A stretch of DNA of 64,000 nt. Origin: Epinephelus fuscoguttatus (Eukaryota > Chordata > Actinopteri > Perciformes > Serranidae). Made by a program: the position numbers and the translations under genes. Shown here piece by piece: positions 1 to 26,727 of this stretch (position 1 is its first letter; every line of letters begins with the position of its first letter). The stretch is taken from the NCBI RefSeq assembly GCF_011397635.1, contig NC_064771.1:13021379-13085378 (forward strand), written 5' to 3'. The notes beneath the pieces are model-generated. The model had not been told where the DNA came from. It saw only the letters and a program-made list of their open reading frames with translations, and ran no database searches.

Positions 1-252
1 GCTCCTGCTGACCAGCTGTTTTCTCCTCTCTGGTGCATAGAGATTGGTGTTAGCTAAAAGTAGGTGTTACAGAATGTATTTTCTGGGTTAGACTAAGAAT
101 TTTGTCTGCTATTTGTGACATGCATTCATCACTTTCCCCTGCAGAGCCCACAGAACAACAGCCTCCAGCTTTAAAGAAGGACAGATGCATTGGCTGTAGA
201 TCCTGCTTTGCACTGTGAGTCTCTAGTGATCCTCTTGTGAGCAGAGCACAGG
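1..252 (+). other. 5' flank of l3mbtl2 with an exon-like block at 145-214
   Basis: No complete gene is visible. A block at 145-214 is preceded by a pyrimidine-rich tract ending in CAG (144) and followed by GTGAGT (215-220), so it has the shape of an internal 70-base exon. It is open in one frame and encodes a short Cys-containing peptide (CIGCRSC). It could be a 5'UTR exon of l3mbtl2 or the tail of an upstream gene. Its identity is not resolved. Confidence 0.35.
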
Positions 253-14684
<14,432 letters not shown>

Positions 14685-14786
14685 GATGGGTATGTCTGCT
14701 TAAGGAATGAAGAGAACTGTGGACAAGGTGGATAAGCAAAAAGATTGGGCTGACTCTGTGATGAAGTAAAGTAAGCCATTATGGGG

Positions 14787-14805
14787 AATAAATAACTGAA
14801 ATAAA
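14787..14805 (+). terminator. Poly(A) signals of l3mbtl2
   Basis: Two AATAAA hexamers (14787-14792 and 14800-14805) lie about 100-120 bases after the l3mbtl2 stop codon, which would give a short 3'UTR. Confidence 0.6.
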
Positions 14806-14979
14806 ACCACCAAAATGACTAAATGAGACGGCAGGCTGAGCTCTTCAGAGCAAATAATAAAAGTGCTACATGAGCTGGGAGAGTCAGTGCGACTTTTATC
14901 TGTAGTGGTTGATGGTGATAATCTTAACATTTCAATCCTGGTTGATTTGGCAGCATGTCATAGATTTAGAAGCAGCGAT

Positions 14980-15264
14980 GGCTGGGCGATATGGAGAAAA
15001 TCAGACTGATATTTCAACAGTATTGAAGGGTTGACCATTGGTGCTTTCTCAAAATACTTACACAATGAGATTTTTGATAGATAATTATTAGTAATGTGGA
15101 TTGAACAGCTAGAACAGTCTGATACATTCAGAAAATTACATCTTCTTACTGTAATGCAGCCTTTAAAACCAGGAATACACTAACAATATTGCAGTATCCC
15201 AAATCTACGACGATATCTAGTTCCATATCAAGATATAGATACAATATTGATATATTGCCCAGTC
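14980..15264. repeat. MITE with GGCTGGGCGATAT / ATATTGCCCAG ends
   Basis: The left end GGCTGGGCGATATGGAGAAA and right end GATATATTGCCCAGTCC are inverted relative to each other, with an AT-rich, noncoding 285 bp core. This is a familiar fish dispersed repeat type. Confidence 0.65.
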
Positions 15265-15742
15265 CTTGGTGCAACCAACTAAACTAATGTTTTAATAAAG
15301 ACGTCAGTCAAAAGTAGTAGCAACCGCGATCTGATTTAATTCTGCACACAGCGTGGCACTACAAACATTTACTTAATGCAGCTCTGACAGGCTGTGAGAG
15401 ACTGAAAAGTAAACAGTAAGGCTGTTATTAGTGTGATAAATTTACAAACTGTAATACTAATTTACATACATGCATGTTTCCTGTAAATCTCATGGCCTTA
15501 AATAGGCAATTTGAGTCCATAGCAGAAATGGCAGGCTCTGCCGCCACCAATAAAAAGTACTATATAGAGGAGTAATTACAGAATGCAGATATGTGTGATG
15601 GCTATTGCTGAAAAGATATTGGCCATTAAAAGAATTTTAAAAAGAGGGTTGTATTTTCTGAAAATGTTAAGAGTCATGACTTTTAAGACTTTAACGTCAT
15701 GGTGCCAGATGGGTTACAAAGACCATTTCAGCCATTCTACTT

Positions 15743-16083
15743 AACGGTGCAGTGTGCAGGATTTAGGAGGATCTATTGGCAGAAACCTAATTATGTTTTC
15801 AATGGTGTATAATCACCTGAAACCAAGGACCACTGCGTTTTTGTTACACTTCATTTCTACATAGGGAGCAGGTCCTCTTCCACGGAGCACGCCATGTTAC
15901 ACTGCCATCTTTCTACAGTAGCCCAGAATGGTCAAACCACACCACTTGCTGTAGAGAGGGCCTTTCACATTATCACATACAACATTACTATGCATGGAAA
16001 GAGAGCGGGGAGTAGAGGGGTAGTTGCTTCTGTAATTCTGCAGCCTCCCTTCTAGATGCCACTAAATACTACATACTGCACCT
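15743..16083. repeat. MITE with AACGGTGCAGTGTGCAGGAT ends
   Basis: The left end (GGTGCAGTGTGCAGGATTTA) is mirrored by the right end (CACTAAATACTACATACTGC, then ACC). The core includes the typical tract TTCCACGGAGCACGCCATGT. It is noncoding and dispersed in fish genomes. Confidence 0.65.
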
Positions 16084-16470
16084 TGAATTTAAAACTACCT
16101 CACCTTCTCCATGTTGGCAAGCTCCACTATACAATGCTTGTGCAGAATTGATAGGTTTCTTTTGTTTTAGTTTATATGAGTTATACCTAACATCCAACCT
16201 GTAAATATGACTTTGAAGGTCATTAGTTGACACAGCAGACAAACGTGTTGTAATGTTTTATTTTCTCCTGTTTTGTATCCAGATGTGTTCTTTGTTTTGT
16301 ATGAATATAAAATCGTCAATTTAAAAAAAAAAAATACTATTCTCTTCAACTTGTCTCAATGCATGTAGCTGAGTACATTCTGTAGTTGTGGTATAGTGGT
16401 TAAGGATAACTAGCATAAAGCCAAAGATTGTACCATTTTTGAGCAAGTAACTAAAGCTAGTGACATTCAC

Positions 16471-16476
16471 TTTATT
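16471..16476 (-). terminator. Candidate poly(A) signal of chadl
   Basis: AATAAA on the minus strand about 320 bases beyond the chadl stop codon at 16796. It is the nearest canonical hexamer noticed. Confidence 0.45.
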
Positions 16477-16795
16477 TAGCTTCTTCAAGACTAAAACTTC
16501 CAACACAGCTGCTTAGGAGCTCGACAAGCTGAGAATGTGGATTTAATGCTGTGAATGTGAAGAAGGGCAGTGCTGACATAGAGCATGTGTGCTCTGTGTA
16601 GGTTCCCTGGATTAAAGAAAATCTTTTTGATGAAACAGCAAACATGAAAAACTGCAAAAACGAAGCTGTCTAATGAAAAACCGACTGGCAGGATATGTGA
16701 CACCACCTCGGCAGGTTACAGTTGTAGAGAGTTGAATCCATGGTTTAGCCTCAGGAAGAGGTTGTCTCAAAACATCAGTACAAATGGCAGCAGCT

Positions 16796-19700
16796 TCAGG
16801 CCATGCTGCGTCTCTTGGTGGTTTTCCTGGCTGCTGCTGGTTTTGGGTTTGGATTTTTGCGAAGTTTGGATTTGGCCTTGAGCATTTTGACCTGCCGAAG
16901 GCCGTTGAGGTGCATTGGTTTGGGTTTGGTTGCCTTGGGTGCCTTGGCAGGCTTTGGGGTTGGGGCAGCAGGGAGGCTCTCACCCCCAGGACAGGCTTTG
17001 AAAACATGGACATCCTTGACCCTGCGACCCCTCAGCTCAGGGGGATTGGCACAGGTGGCTCGTACCTTCAGGTTAACTTTTTCAATCCACCTAGAAAAAG
17101 AGGAAAGAGGGTATTATTTTATCAAAAATTCAGAGAAAACCATCTCAACAAGGGGTAGCTACAGCAACTCAGAGTGGAGTGTAATCATGTGTTATTGGGG
17201 TATTGGGAGTAACCTAATCATATATATTGGTGAAGAATCATCCCAGATAAAAACACTTACAGGCATAAAATGTGCATTGTGCTGCTTAGAAGGTACAGTT
17301 TAACTCAAAAACACATATTTTTCATTTTACCTGTACTGCTATTTATCAATTCAATATCAAATCGATTGTTTGGTGTGAGTTACAAAGTGTTTGAGGTATT
17401 GGCCATAGAGTTGTCTGCCGTCTCTCCAATATAATGGAGATGAACTCCAGAACTAGATGGCACTGGGCTTGTGATGCTTGTTGTGAGCAGTTTCATTTAC
17501 AAACTATTTTCTTTTTCTAAAACTACATCTGCCAACAGCATCACCATGAAGAAGAAAGGTTGCATCTTCCGCTAGCTCACCTACCACTACTGAGTTAGCT
17601 AATGTTACAGGTCAGCTAAGGAGGACGCCATTCATGTTTACATCTAGTGCTGTTATGAGCACAATGCCTCTCTTCCATGAGTAGATGCACGCTTCCTTCT
17701 GCACCTTGATTCAGTTGGCATGTGTCGTTTAGTAGAAAGAAAATAATTCCTACACGAAACTGCTCACAACAAGGCCTGTGGATTGTCTTGAGTAAGTGGG
17801 TCATGATTTCTGGAAAGACAGATTGCTGTTGAGTTTTTAAAATGTATTATAGCGCTTTGAGCACCACAAGCTGAGTGTAGCAAGAAAGGCAGACATCTCT
17901 ACGGCCAGTATCTTCAACACAACTCACACCAAAACAAACTAGATTGATAAATAGCACTACAGGTAAGAGGAAATATTTGTGTTTCATATTTTGGAATGAG
18001 CTGCCCCTTTAAGGAGCTGTAACTCCTGTTGGTCAAACCCAAGCCATTTCTGACTACATTCATTGTGCTGTAGTTGTCTTACATGCGTAGCGGCAGCAGA
18101 GGGCAGTCACACATCAGAGGGTTGTCGGCCAGGTTGATGACCTCCAGTGAAGTGAAAGGGTGGAGGTTAGGCACCTCTTCCAGCTGGTTGCCCTCTAAAA
18201 AAAGACTCCTCAACCCTGGACCCAGACCTGCCAGGGAGTTCTGTGACATCTGGAGTGAGAGGTCACATCAGAATATTGCTAAATAACCTCTCTGAAAGGA
18301 TCTGTCTCTGATCCTAAAGCCACACACAGTTATGGAGTATGTGGGCTGGTTAGAGAAAAAAAGAAGGTATGAATAGAAAGGTCTAAGCTGCTGTATGAGG
18401 GTGACTAGTAGCCCACTCACCTTCTCCAGTCCCATGTTATCCAGATACAACTCCTTCAGTGAGCTCTCCAATGGTCGAAAAGCATTCGGCCCCACCCAGC
18501 GAACTGAATTCCCTGACAGCCTCAGGTCTCTGAGGTTTCCCGCCTTGCTCAGCGCTTCAGTGGGCACCTCTGTCAGCTTGTTCCCTCCCAGGTGGAGTGT
18601 ATCAAGGTCACTGGCCTGGTCCAGAGCCCTGGATGACACATGATCGATGGCGTTTCCAGTGAGGTAGAGGGCTCTGAGGCCCTCAGCTCCGGTCAAGATG
18701 TCTGGCTCCAGCTTGGAGATGGAGTTGTTCTCCAAGTGCAGCGCCAGAAGGCTGGGCATCAGTTTGAAGGCTCCTTTGGGAAAACCAGTGAAGCGATTCT
18801 TCTCCAGGTGGAGGTAGGTCAGCTGAGGGAGGCCTGCCAATTTAGATTATAGAAATTAAGTACTAAGTACTAAGACACAAGTCAGAATAATGCTGCAAAG
18901 GCGTTTTCTTCTAATTAGCATTTCAAAGACCTTTAAAGGCGTCAGGGCTGAGGGAAGTGAGGTCATTCTCCGACAGGTACAGGTAAATCAGTCCCTTCAT
19001 TCCACTGAAAGCCCCACCCTCAACCTCCACGATCTTGCAGCGCTGCAGATGTAGGGACACGACCTGGGCAACACCGGGGAAGCTGTTGCTAGGGATGTAG
19101 TGGAAGTTGTTGCCACGCAGGTCGAGGAGACGCGTGTTGGGAGCGAAACCCCGAGGAATTTTGGTGTGACCGCGGTTCTCACACGAGGAGTGGTGTGTCT
19201 CAGCCTGAAGACAGGGAGGTATTGGAAATGTATGGACAGAATGGACAAATCATAATAATTTACACTCTCTTTGACATTATGTAAAGGTATTTCCATCAGC
19301 TTCTACACAAGCTTTAAGGCATAACTCAACATTTTAAGGGATATGCTTCAAGGTAGATGGGAAAAATCAACACAGTTCTAATGTCTGTTGGCTACATATG
19401 TTGCTACAGTCAGCAGACAATTAGCTCAGCTTAGCATAAAGACTGTAAGCATGGTGACTCTATCAAAATCGAGAATCCATCCAGCACCTCAGAATGTTGT
19501 CATTTATCAGTTTGATTGGTTGCCGATGTCAAGAGTTTGATATAATATGAGTTGGTCTGAGACTTTTGGCAAAGTTTCTTTCTGCCTCCAGTCTTTATGG
19601 TAAGCTAAGCAAATTCCCTGCTGACTCTGGCTGTATATTTAGCATACAGATATGAAACATGCACAAAAGCCTACCTCCCAAAATGTCTCAATATTCCTTT

Positions 19701-22403
19701 GATGTCATGTTTCTTGTGTCAGTTTGAAGGTCAAGAGTAAGCATGATATGCAGCTACAAGTCATTTTTTGAGAAACTGGTCAAAGTCACTTTGGGAAACT
19801 TGAAATCAGCTTTCAGAAGTACAAGTAGGCAAGAAATGTGTCCGTACTATGGCTAGGTATTGGTAGTGAATACCTTTAGGGCATTGACCGATGTAACCCA
19901 GTACCAGAACTTCTCCAGTGAAATGATACCAGCATTTGAACCTTTTTGCACTGGGGGTCTGATCCTGGACTGTCCCGCCTCCCTGCTGGATCAGCAAAAT
20001 TTCTGTTGCTGCTGTCTCCGGAGCCACGCTCCTACCGGGGAACAGTCAGTTCAACGCCTTCCTACATTAGCCAGAGCTAACACAGCAGCAGTGGCTAGGC
20101 TCCCAAGACCGAGCTGTTCAACTTTCTCAACAAACTAACACAGACACCAAAATGGCTCGACTCTGTTGCTAAGCTTGTTAATAACCATTAAATAACCTTA
20201 GCGGTGTGTCTCTAACAGTTAGCCCTGTCTTTGTGTGTGTGTGTACAGGTTGACTCCCACCATCTATTGCCAGCCTCACCTTGTGGTGAATTTGAGCATG
20301 GTTTATTGATTTGAAAGTTCACCACACTGAGATGCAACTACAACATTCAATAGTATAGCTAGAAACTACACATGCCACTCCATTCACATTGTGGGTATGG
20401 AATGAAGCACTCTACTGGTATCTTTATCACTTTAAGAGAATGTATTTTTACTGGTATCGTAATTTTTCAAACCATACCCAGCCCTAGATTGTACACTACA
20501 AAGGTAAATCTCAAAACTTGATACATCCCACTCACCTCGCAGACACAGTTAGCAGGACACTTGACCTTGTTCTCTGGCTCTGGTGTGGGTGGTGTGATCC
20601 GGGTTGCCTCCTCAAATTCTGCCTTCAGCATGGCCTCCTGGCTCTGACAGCGCAACTCAGGAGGGTGAACAGCCTCCAGGTTCTCTCCTGACAGATGGGC
20701 TGGTCCTCCACATGTCCCCATCAGCTTCACCTTGTTCCGAATCGACCACTCCCTGTAGCAAGGTAAAGGGAATTAAAGCTCTGTGGTCTAGAAGTCAGCT
20801 ATCGCTTCAGCATCCACAAAGGTGTGCTGTACCTGAGTGGACGCAGGTAGCAGTTGCAGTAGATGGGGTTCCCAGCCAGGTTGAGGCGTGCCAGCTTGGG
20901 TGAACCTTCAGAGAAGGGCTGGATGACACGCAGCTGGTTGTAGCTGATGTCCAGGTGGACGAGGTTGGGGGATTTTGATACAGCTGTGTTTGCCATGTCC
21001 TGCAGGGACATGTGGTCCAGGAAGAGGTGGGTCAGTTTGGCCATGGACACTGCATCCTCTCCGAGGTAAGTCATTGGGTTGTAGCTTAGATCCAGACGGG
21101 TCACCTCTGGCAGTCTGGATGCAGAGCGGGAGAAGTGGGGAAAATTGGATTGTAATTTCAGGCCTAGTATTCAAATATTACTCTATTAGAGCAGTCAGAA
21201 CTATTTTCCCTTCAAGACACCAGGTGACTGTGATTTTTGCTGTTGTCTCTTAGCCTTGCCAGCAGCACAGCTCCAGAGATGGCCATTTGAGTCACCGCTT
21301 GGGTCTGGTCTGAAATATCTCAACAACTATTGAATGGACTGCCATGAAATCTGTTACATACATTCCTGTTCCTAGAGCATGAATCCCACTGACTTTGGTA
21401 ATACCCTGTCTCTTCCTCTAGTGCCACCATGAGGTTCAGGTTTGTGGCATTGACTGAACTTTGGAACAGATATCCGTGGCTCCCTCAGGAATAATTCTAC
21501 TATCTTTTTGTGATCCCCTGATCTTTCTGTGTAGCTCTATGGCAGATCAGCAGATCACAGATATGCCAAGCTGCCTACCTGGTCATGGTCTCAGTGGGGA
21601 AGAACTGCAGCTCATTGTGATCCAGACTGAGACGGGTGAGCGTAAACAGCCCAGCGAAGGCCTCAGTGTCCAGGTAGTTTAGAGAGTTGTGACTAAGACG
21701 GAGCCATTTGATGTTTTGCAAGCCCTGGAGCAAGAAGAGTTTGGCTTTTTAGTTGATGTTCCAACAACAGGAGACATTCCTGCATTTTGTTTAAACCACC
21801 TTTTCAGTTTGCCATTTTGAGGTATTTTGCTACCTGGAAGGCCATGTTGGGGATGTAGACCAGCTGGTTGTGTGTAAGGGAGAGCAGGTTGAGGAAGCCG
21901 AGCTGAGAGAAAGCTCCAGGCTGGATCTCTTCCACGCGATTACGGTCGATCATGAGCTGCTTCAGCGAGGACAGGCCGTCAAATGACTCCTGGACAAATA
22001 AAAAACCGAAGACAAAAATTTTATCCTGTTGCACTGAAAATGTGTATGGGGGTGGGAGATGTTAGTGTCTCATTAAAAACTCAGTCAAAGTGATGATGGG
22101 ATAAGTGATGGTTGTGAGAACTGGATCTGCAGTGCGTGTGTGATGACCTGGTAGAGGATGTCGATGTTGTTGTTGGCCAGGTTGAGGAAGACCAGGCGAC
22201 CAAGGCTGCGGAAAGCCCCCTCCTTCACCCTGCGGATGTTACAGCGCTGCAGTGACAGGTGAGTCAGGTAGGGTGTGTGTTTGAAAGCCCCGGTAGGCAG
22301 TTCCTGGATGTCGTTGCCTCGAAGATCTAATTTCACTGTGATCTGTAAAGAAAGGGATTCAGTTATCAGATGGAAGAAGATGGGAACTAAACATACTACA
22401 GAA

Positions 22404-22453
<50 letters not shown>

Positions 22454-22631
22454 TTAGGACCTCATCAACAGTTGGAGGAACTTGGGTCAGGTTCTTGTTG
22501 ACGCAGGTCACAGTGAGCTGGATCTGGTCACAGATGCACTCCTTTGGACATTTTGCTGTGTGTGCTGCAGGAATGCAGAGGAGGCTGAGAAGCAGCACCC
22601 AGAGGGTGTTGGGACAGAGCTGGGAGTACAT
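16796..22631 (-). CDS. chadl: Chondroadherin-like secreted LRR protein
   Basis: Small leucine-rich-repeat protein of cartilage matrix; the mammalian protein binds collagen and limits fibril formation and chondrocyte differentiation. Ten exons on the minus strand: 22461-22631, 22148-22342, 21834-21989, 21579-21724, 20833-21114, 20536-20752, 18931-19204, 18421-18833, 18083-18249, 16796-17090. All phases agree, giving about 771 aa (human about 762). Signal peptide aa 1-26 (hydrophobic LWVLLLSLLCI). There are two LRR blocks, each capped: LRRNT at CPKECICD and CPANCVCE, LRRCT at NPIYCNCYLRPLREW and NPLMCDCPLLPLRMW. A lysine/proline-rich tail follows (about aa 712-771, e.g. KPAKAPKATKPKP, ending TTKRRSMA). 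An acceptor CAG directly precedes the ATG, so a noncoding first exon must lie upstream. The gene lies convergent to l3mbtl2 and tail-to-head with rangap1, as on human 22q13. Confidence 0.92.
17296..18013. mobile_element. Full-length MITE with long inverted ends, in the last chadl intron
   Basis: The left end (CATTTTACCTGTACTGCTAT, TTATCAAT) is the inverse of the right end (ATTGATAAATAGCACTACAG, GTAAGAGGAAATATTTGTG). The left body GTCTGCCGTCTCTCC is likewise mirrored in GGCAGACATCTCTACGG. No transposase frame is visible. Truncated copies of the same family occur at 36073-36292 and 39785-40180 in and near zc3h7b. Confidence 0.7.
19851..20487. repeat. MITE ending in ATACCCAGCCCTAG
   Basis: It begins GGCTAGGTATTGGTAGTGAA and ends GTATCGTAATTTTTCAAACC-ATACCCAGCCCTAG, the inverse of the GGCTGGGTAT-type start. 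The copy at 47754-48142 has clearer termini. The core has a GC-rich but noncoding stretch. It is intronic to chadl. Confidence 0.6.
22405..22450. repeat. (TG)23 microsatellite next to chadl donor
   Basis: A perfect TG run. In the transcribed (minus) sense it is a CA run that starts about 10 bases after the GT donor of chadl coding exon 1, within a 118-base intron. Confidence 0.9.
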
Positions 22632-23534
22632 CTGAGAGGGAAAATAATACCTCAGTCACACGATTGTATGTAGTAGGAATTCATAGTTTAAGGAACTACT
22701 TAATCCACAGAATAACCATTTGTATATCAATTACAGTGTTACATTGAACTCATAAAGAAAACATATTTCTCGCATGCTTCCACAATGAATGAAGAATCCA
22801 AAAACTGAGAAATTTTTTTGATGAATTGAAGGTGTCATCATGGTCTGTGTTTAACTGCAGCAAAATGATATTATGTGAAAGTGGTATGTGTTTTAAATAG
22901 TATTATTTTAGCAAAAATGTATGTGTTTGGGAAGTACTGAGAATAAGACTGGATAAATACCACTTGGATTATACTGCACAAGTTGTGTGAGAGTTTGTAA
23001 ACAGATGTTTTGATATAGTTTTACTGTTGTTAACAAGATCTCCTATGACTCTAATTCACCAAAAGTTTTCCTGGTTTTTGGATTCTTCATTCCATGTGGA
23101 GGCATGCAAGAAAAACAAGGTTTTCTTCGCAAATTTGGCATAACACAGGGTGAGTAACTGATATATAAATTGTCATTTTGTATGTGAAATATTCCTGTAA
23201 TCGTCTTACTAAACCTCCTCTCAGCCAGTGACACAGTAAATGTACAAGTTGTTTTGTTTCATTAGGGACAAGCCACTAGCAACTAGCAACTGTTTCGGTA
23301 TTTTTTAGGTGTGAGGTACATTTTTAGATCCACCACTTAACCAGTCATTCATTGAGTCATTCATCCTCTCACTCATAAAACTTACTTTGTTATGGCAGTG
23401 TCTACAGAGGAATCAAACCTATTCATTTTATGTAGTTATAGTTATTTTGATGAGTTTAATGCAAATGCAGGTGGACCACATGTGTTAGGACCCCAGACTT
23501 TTCTGCCTCAGAGGCACTGCTTTGCTGTAAGTCA

Positions 23535-23790
23535 AGTGGAAAGTAAGGAAAGTATATTTGCTCAAGTACTTACGTACCATTTTGAGGTACTTGCCAGTTG
23601 AGTGTTCCCAGTTTATGCTACTTTATACTTCTACTCCATTATATGTAGAGGGAATATTTTTGTGCTTTGTACTTCACTGCATTCATTTGATGGTTATAGA
23701 TACTTTTCAGATTAATATTTTACATAAAAATTATGATAAGCTTATTAAATACAATGCATAGTTATTAAGATTAAAGTGGTGGTTTCCAGC
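23535..23790. repeat. Fish dispersed repeat (TACTTCTACTCCATTATATG type)
   Basis: AAGTACTTACGTACCATTTT leads into ACTTTATACTTCTACTCCAT, TTGTACTTCACTGCATTCAT and GATACTTTTCAGATTAATAT. This order is typical of a very abundant fish repeat. Shorter tracts with the same ACTTAAGTAAAGG-type end occur near 37410 and 59610-59720. Confidence 0.55.
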
Positions 23791-23929
23791 CTTGTTGGTT
23801 TGTGAGCATTCGAACAAGCAATGTCTAGTTGGGGTCAGATATCAATAAGTTGCTCTGTCAGAGACACATTTCCATTCTAAATGTCCCATTAACTTTATGC
23901 TGCTGCCTGTCTTGGCCAGGACACCCTTG

Positions 23930-24010
23930 AAAAGGAGATTTTTAATCTCAAGAGTTTTGGGTTTTTTTTGATTAATGAAGGTTAAATAAAAATAAATTCC
24001 AAATGGTCAT
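23930..24010. repeat. Repeat tail (GGAGATTTTTAATCTCAAGA)
   Basis: ACACCCTTGAAAAGGAGATT, TTTAATCTCAAGAG and GGTTAAATAAAAATAAAT form the usual 3' end of a common fish retroelement. Only the tail is present. Confidence 0.45.
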
Positions 24011-25833
24011 ATAATTAACTGTGTAAAGCCTGGACCAAATAGCAAAAACAATAGTAAAAAGAATAAGGGAAAATAACAGGATTAAAACAAATAAACTATA
24101 TTATATAAAAAATAAACAAATACATTTATAAATATACACAGAAAAATTTGCACACTTTATATGCAAATGAATTCATATTTTATAAATATAGAAATATGTA
24201 AAAACTGAATTAACAAATGTGAAAATATATGAAAATGCTTATTATTATTATTAATAATAATTCCTATTATTTTTGTTCTATGACAGATTCACTATTTTTA
24301 TGGAACTCCTGTGATGCATAATCTCACAACCCCTCAGATTTATTTTGTGATGCTTTGAAGGGGCCTGACCATCAGGTTGGGACTGTCTGAACAAAACTAG
24401 CAACAGTAACTGAGTCTAAAGTAGAAGAACTTAAGTGAAGTGCTTCTTACACATTAATACAACAGTATTAACTGTTTGATAAGGTCCCGTATAGTAATTA
24501 CAGAGGGATAATTTTCTGCAGAATGAGTAGTGTTACTTTTGTTACTTCATTCAGTCATTTTAGCTGCTAATATTTCTATGCTTTAACTTTAGTGGAATCT
24601 TAAATGCACTGTATGTGAAGAGGATGCCAAGCTCAGATACAATTAGGGGCACCTGCAGGATATATTAACCACAACCTGAGAAACTCAATTCTAACTCAAT
24701 CAGAGAAGGGTGTGTGTCACATTGTTTTATATTTCCCTACTAAAGCTCAGTTTAACGAACAATCTCTCCATCATTCTGTACTTTTGGGGATTAGTGTTAT
24801 TCTGCTCAGATTGGGCTGCCCCAGTCTTCACTGGAATGCCTTAAAACCACATTCCCATGTCGGATCAACAGTCTTGATCCGCAGGAATGGACATGAAAAG
24901 CTTCACAGCTCCACACTCTGAAATTTGGAGTCTCAAACTGTTGGCGCGGCGAAATGGTGCCATGCTTAAACCTTTCTGCCCAAACTGCTGCACAAAATCC
25001 TGACAGAGAAGAACCTGAGAGCAGGACTGTATTAATCAGAACACTGAAAATAATATTAAATTTAATTTACTGTATATGAAGTAAGGGTTGCATGGAAATC
25101 ATGCAGACTGTACGTCAGGCTGTATAATATTTCGACAGCATAGCTACCACGTTTTGTTTCTAAGACCCCCTGAGCAGAGAGGGGCCACGAAACTAGAGAC
25201 GGAGGAATTTTCTCCTGCCGGACTGTTTGTCCGCGTCCCCCTGGGGATCAACAGTCCTCACCGCAGAGGAGCCGCCGCGCCGGCCGCGCACAAAGATGCA
25301 CAGTGTCTCTGCGTGCCGGTGTTGTGCCAAAACGCGTCTCCCCTTGAAAAAAAGTGTGTCCCTTGGCCAGGGACGGAGAGAGAAGTAGCTACTCTCAATC
25401 GGCTCTGAATGCTTTTAACAGAAATGACCTTTAAATATTGTGTCTTATTTCTTATTTGTTTTGTGCGTAAACGGGGATGTTGGTGTAATTAAGTTTTGGA
25501 AATGGCAAAACCCTGCGAGATCATCTTTTCTGGAAAAATACCAGCATTGTATTTGTTTAATTCGCACACTTTATGACAACAAAGACATTGTGAAGTCTTC
25601 AGCGTGACAACATCTCAAAGTGTTTTCTTTATTCGAACGCTAAAATGCGCAAAATAAAACACAGCGTCTCCACATGACTAAATGATTATGCAATTTCAGT
25701 ATTAAGCTTTCATTTTGATTTTTCTGTGTTCAAATTTCACCAAGGCAATCACTCGAATAAATGTACGTGTTTAAAATGCACAAATGTGACTATTAACAGT
25801 AAGTACAGAAGACCATTTTACGCACAGACTCAC

Positions 25834-26050
25834 CGTGCTTTCGTCGTGTTTCTGTCCAGCTGTGGGTCGGTTACTGACTGTAGACTCTCTCACGGTCTCT
25901 GCTCCCTCTTGCTGCTCTTCCCCCGGCTGTCCCCCATCCAAAACAAACTCCGTTTATCCCTTCATTCACTCACACTCCCCGCCTCCGACACAAACACACA
26001 CCTCCACGTCCCACCTCTGGAGTCGGCACATTGCTCCAGCCTGGTAAAGG
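25834..26050 (-). other. Possible noncoding first exon of chadl
   Basis: A minus-strand donor GTGAGT (plus 25828-25833) follows a pyrimidine/purine-mixed block with no long ORF in the gene sense. Chadl needs a 5'UTR exon, because a splice acceptor directly abuts its ATG. This is the best donor noticed upstream, but the link is inferred only. Confidence 0.3.
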
Positions 26051-26721
26051 AATGGCTCAATCTCCACTGAGGTTGGAACAATAATCTCAGCTTTCTTGTT
26101 GTTATTTTGCTTCTAAAACAGCAACACACAGATACTTACAATCATAAATACACAGACGAAGAGTCAGGCTTGTTAGATTAGTTATATTTCTGAGAGGCTT
26201 TCAGTACATATCAACATATCAGGTAAACAAAAATTCTCCCGACAATATAAATGCAGTCCATATGGTGTAATGTCTAAATGCCATTAAAGTGTAATCCATT
26301 CTCACTCCATTTCCCTTAAAGGCTCCCTCACATCACCAACACATATACAGCTATATGAGGTAACACACAGCAACCCAAGTTGTGCAACACAAAGTCCTAT
26401 AAGAGCACATTTTTATATAAGACTGATTATGGATGGAAAAAAGACACATCAGGTGAAAGTGATTGTGGTCCCCTGAGCTCTGCTGTGTTATGACTGGGCT
26501 CGGTGCACGGCGATGCGCGCGCACACACACGCTGTGTATTCAGGCTCATGGGTTCCTGTATGCAGCCCCATTCCTGCTCACAGTCTGATGCACACAGCAG
26601 CAGCCCGATTTGACTGGACCTGATGAACAGCAGTGTGATGATTGTGACTGGACAGACTGTTCTAAAACTCCAACAGCATGCAACGCATCCTGTCAGGAAA
26701 ACGGAACCATAATTCCAGCTT

Positions 26722-26727
26722 TTTATT
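26722..26727 (-). terminator. Candidate poly(A) signal of rangap1
   Basis: AATAAA on the minus strand about 690 bases past the rangap1 stop. Other variants lie closer, so this is tentative. Confidence 0.3.

Larger units (their letters stand above)
14685..16795. other. Convergent spacer between l3mbtl2 and chadl
   Basis: This 2.1 kb holds the two 3'UTRs and two MITEs (14980-15264 and 15743-16083). Plus-strand AATAAA signals lie at 14787 and 14800. A minus-strand AATAAA (TTTATT on plus) lies at 16471. I see no coding exon. Confidence 0.7.

Noticed and set aside
16784-17303. Long plus-strand ORFs near 16.8-17.3 kb
   Set aside because: They are antisense to the last chadl exon, whose minus-strand frame has clear LRRCT cysteines and fits all exon phases.
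25088-25408. 106-codon plus-strand ORF in a CpG-rich patch
   Set aside because: No family features, odd composition, no splice context; probably chance in a GC-rich patch.
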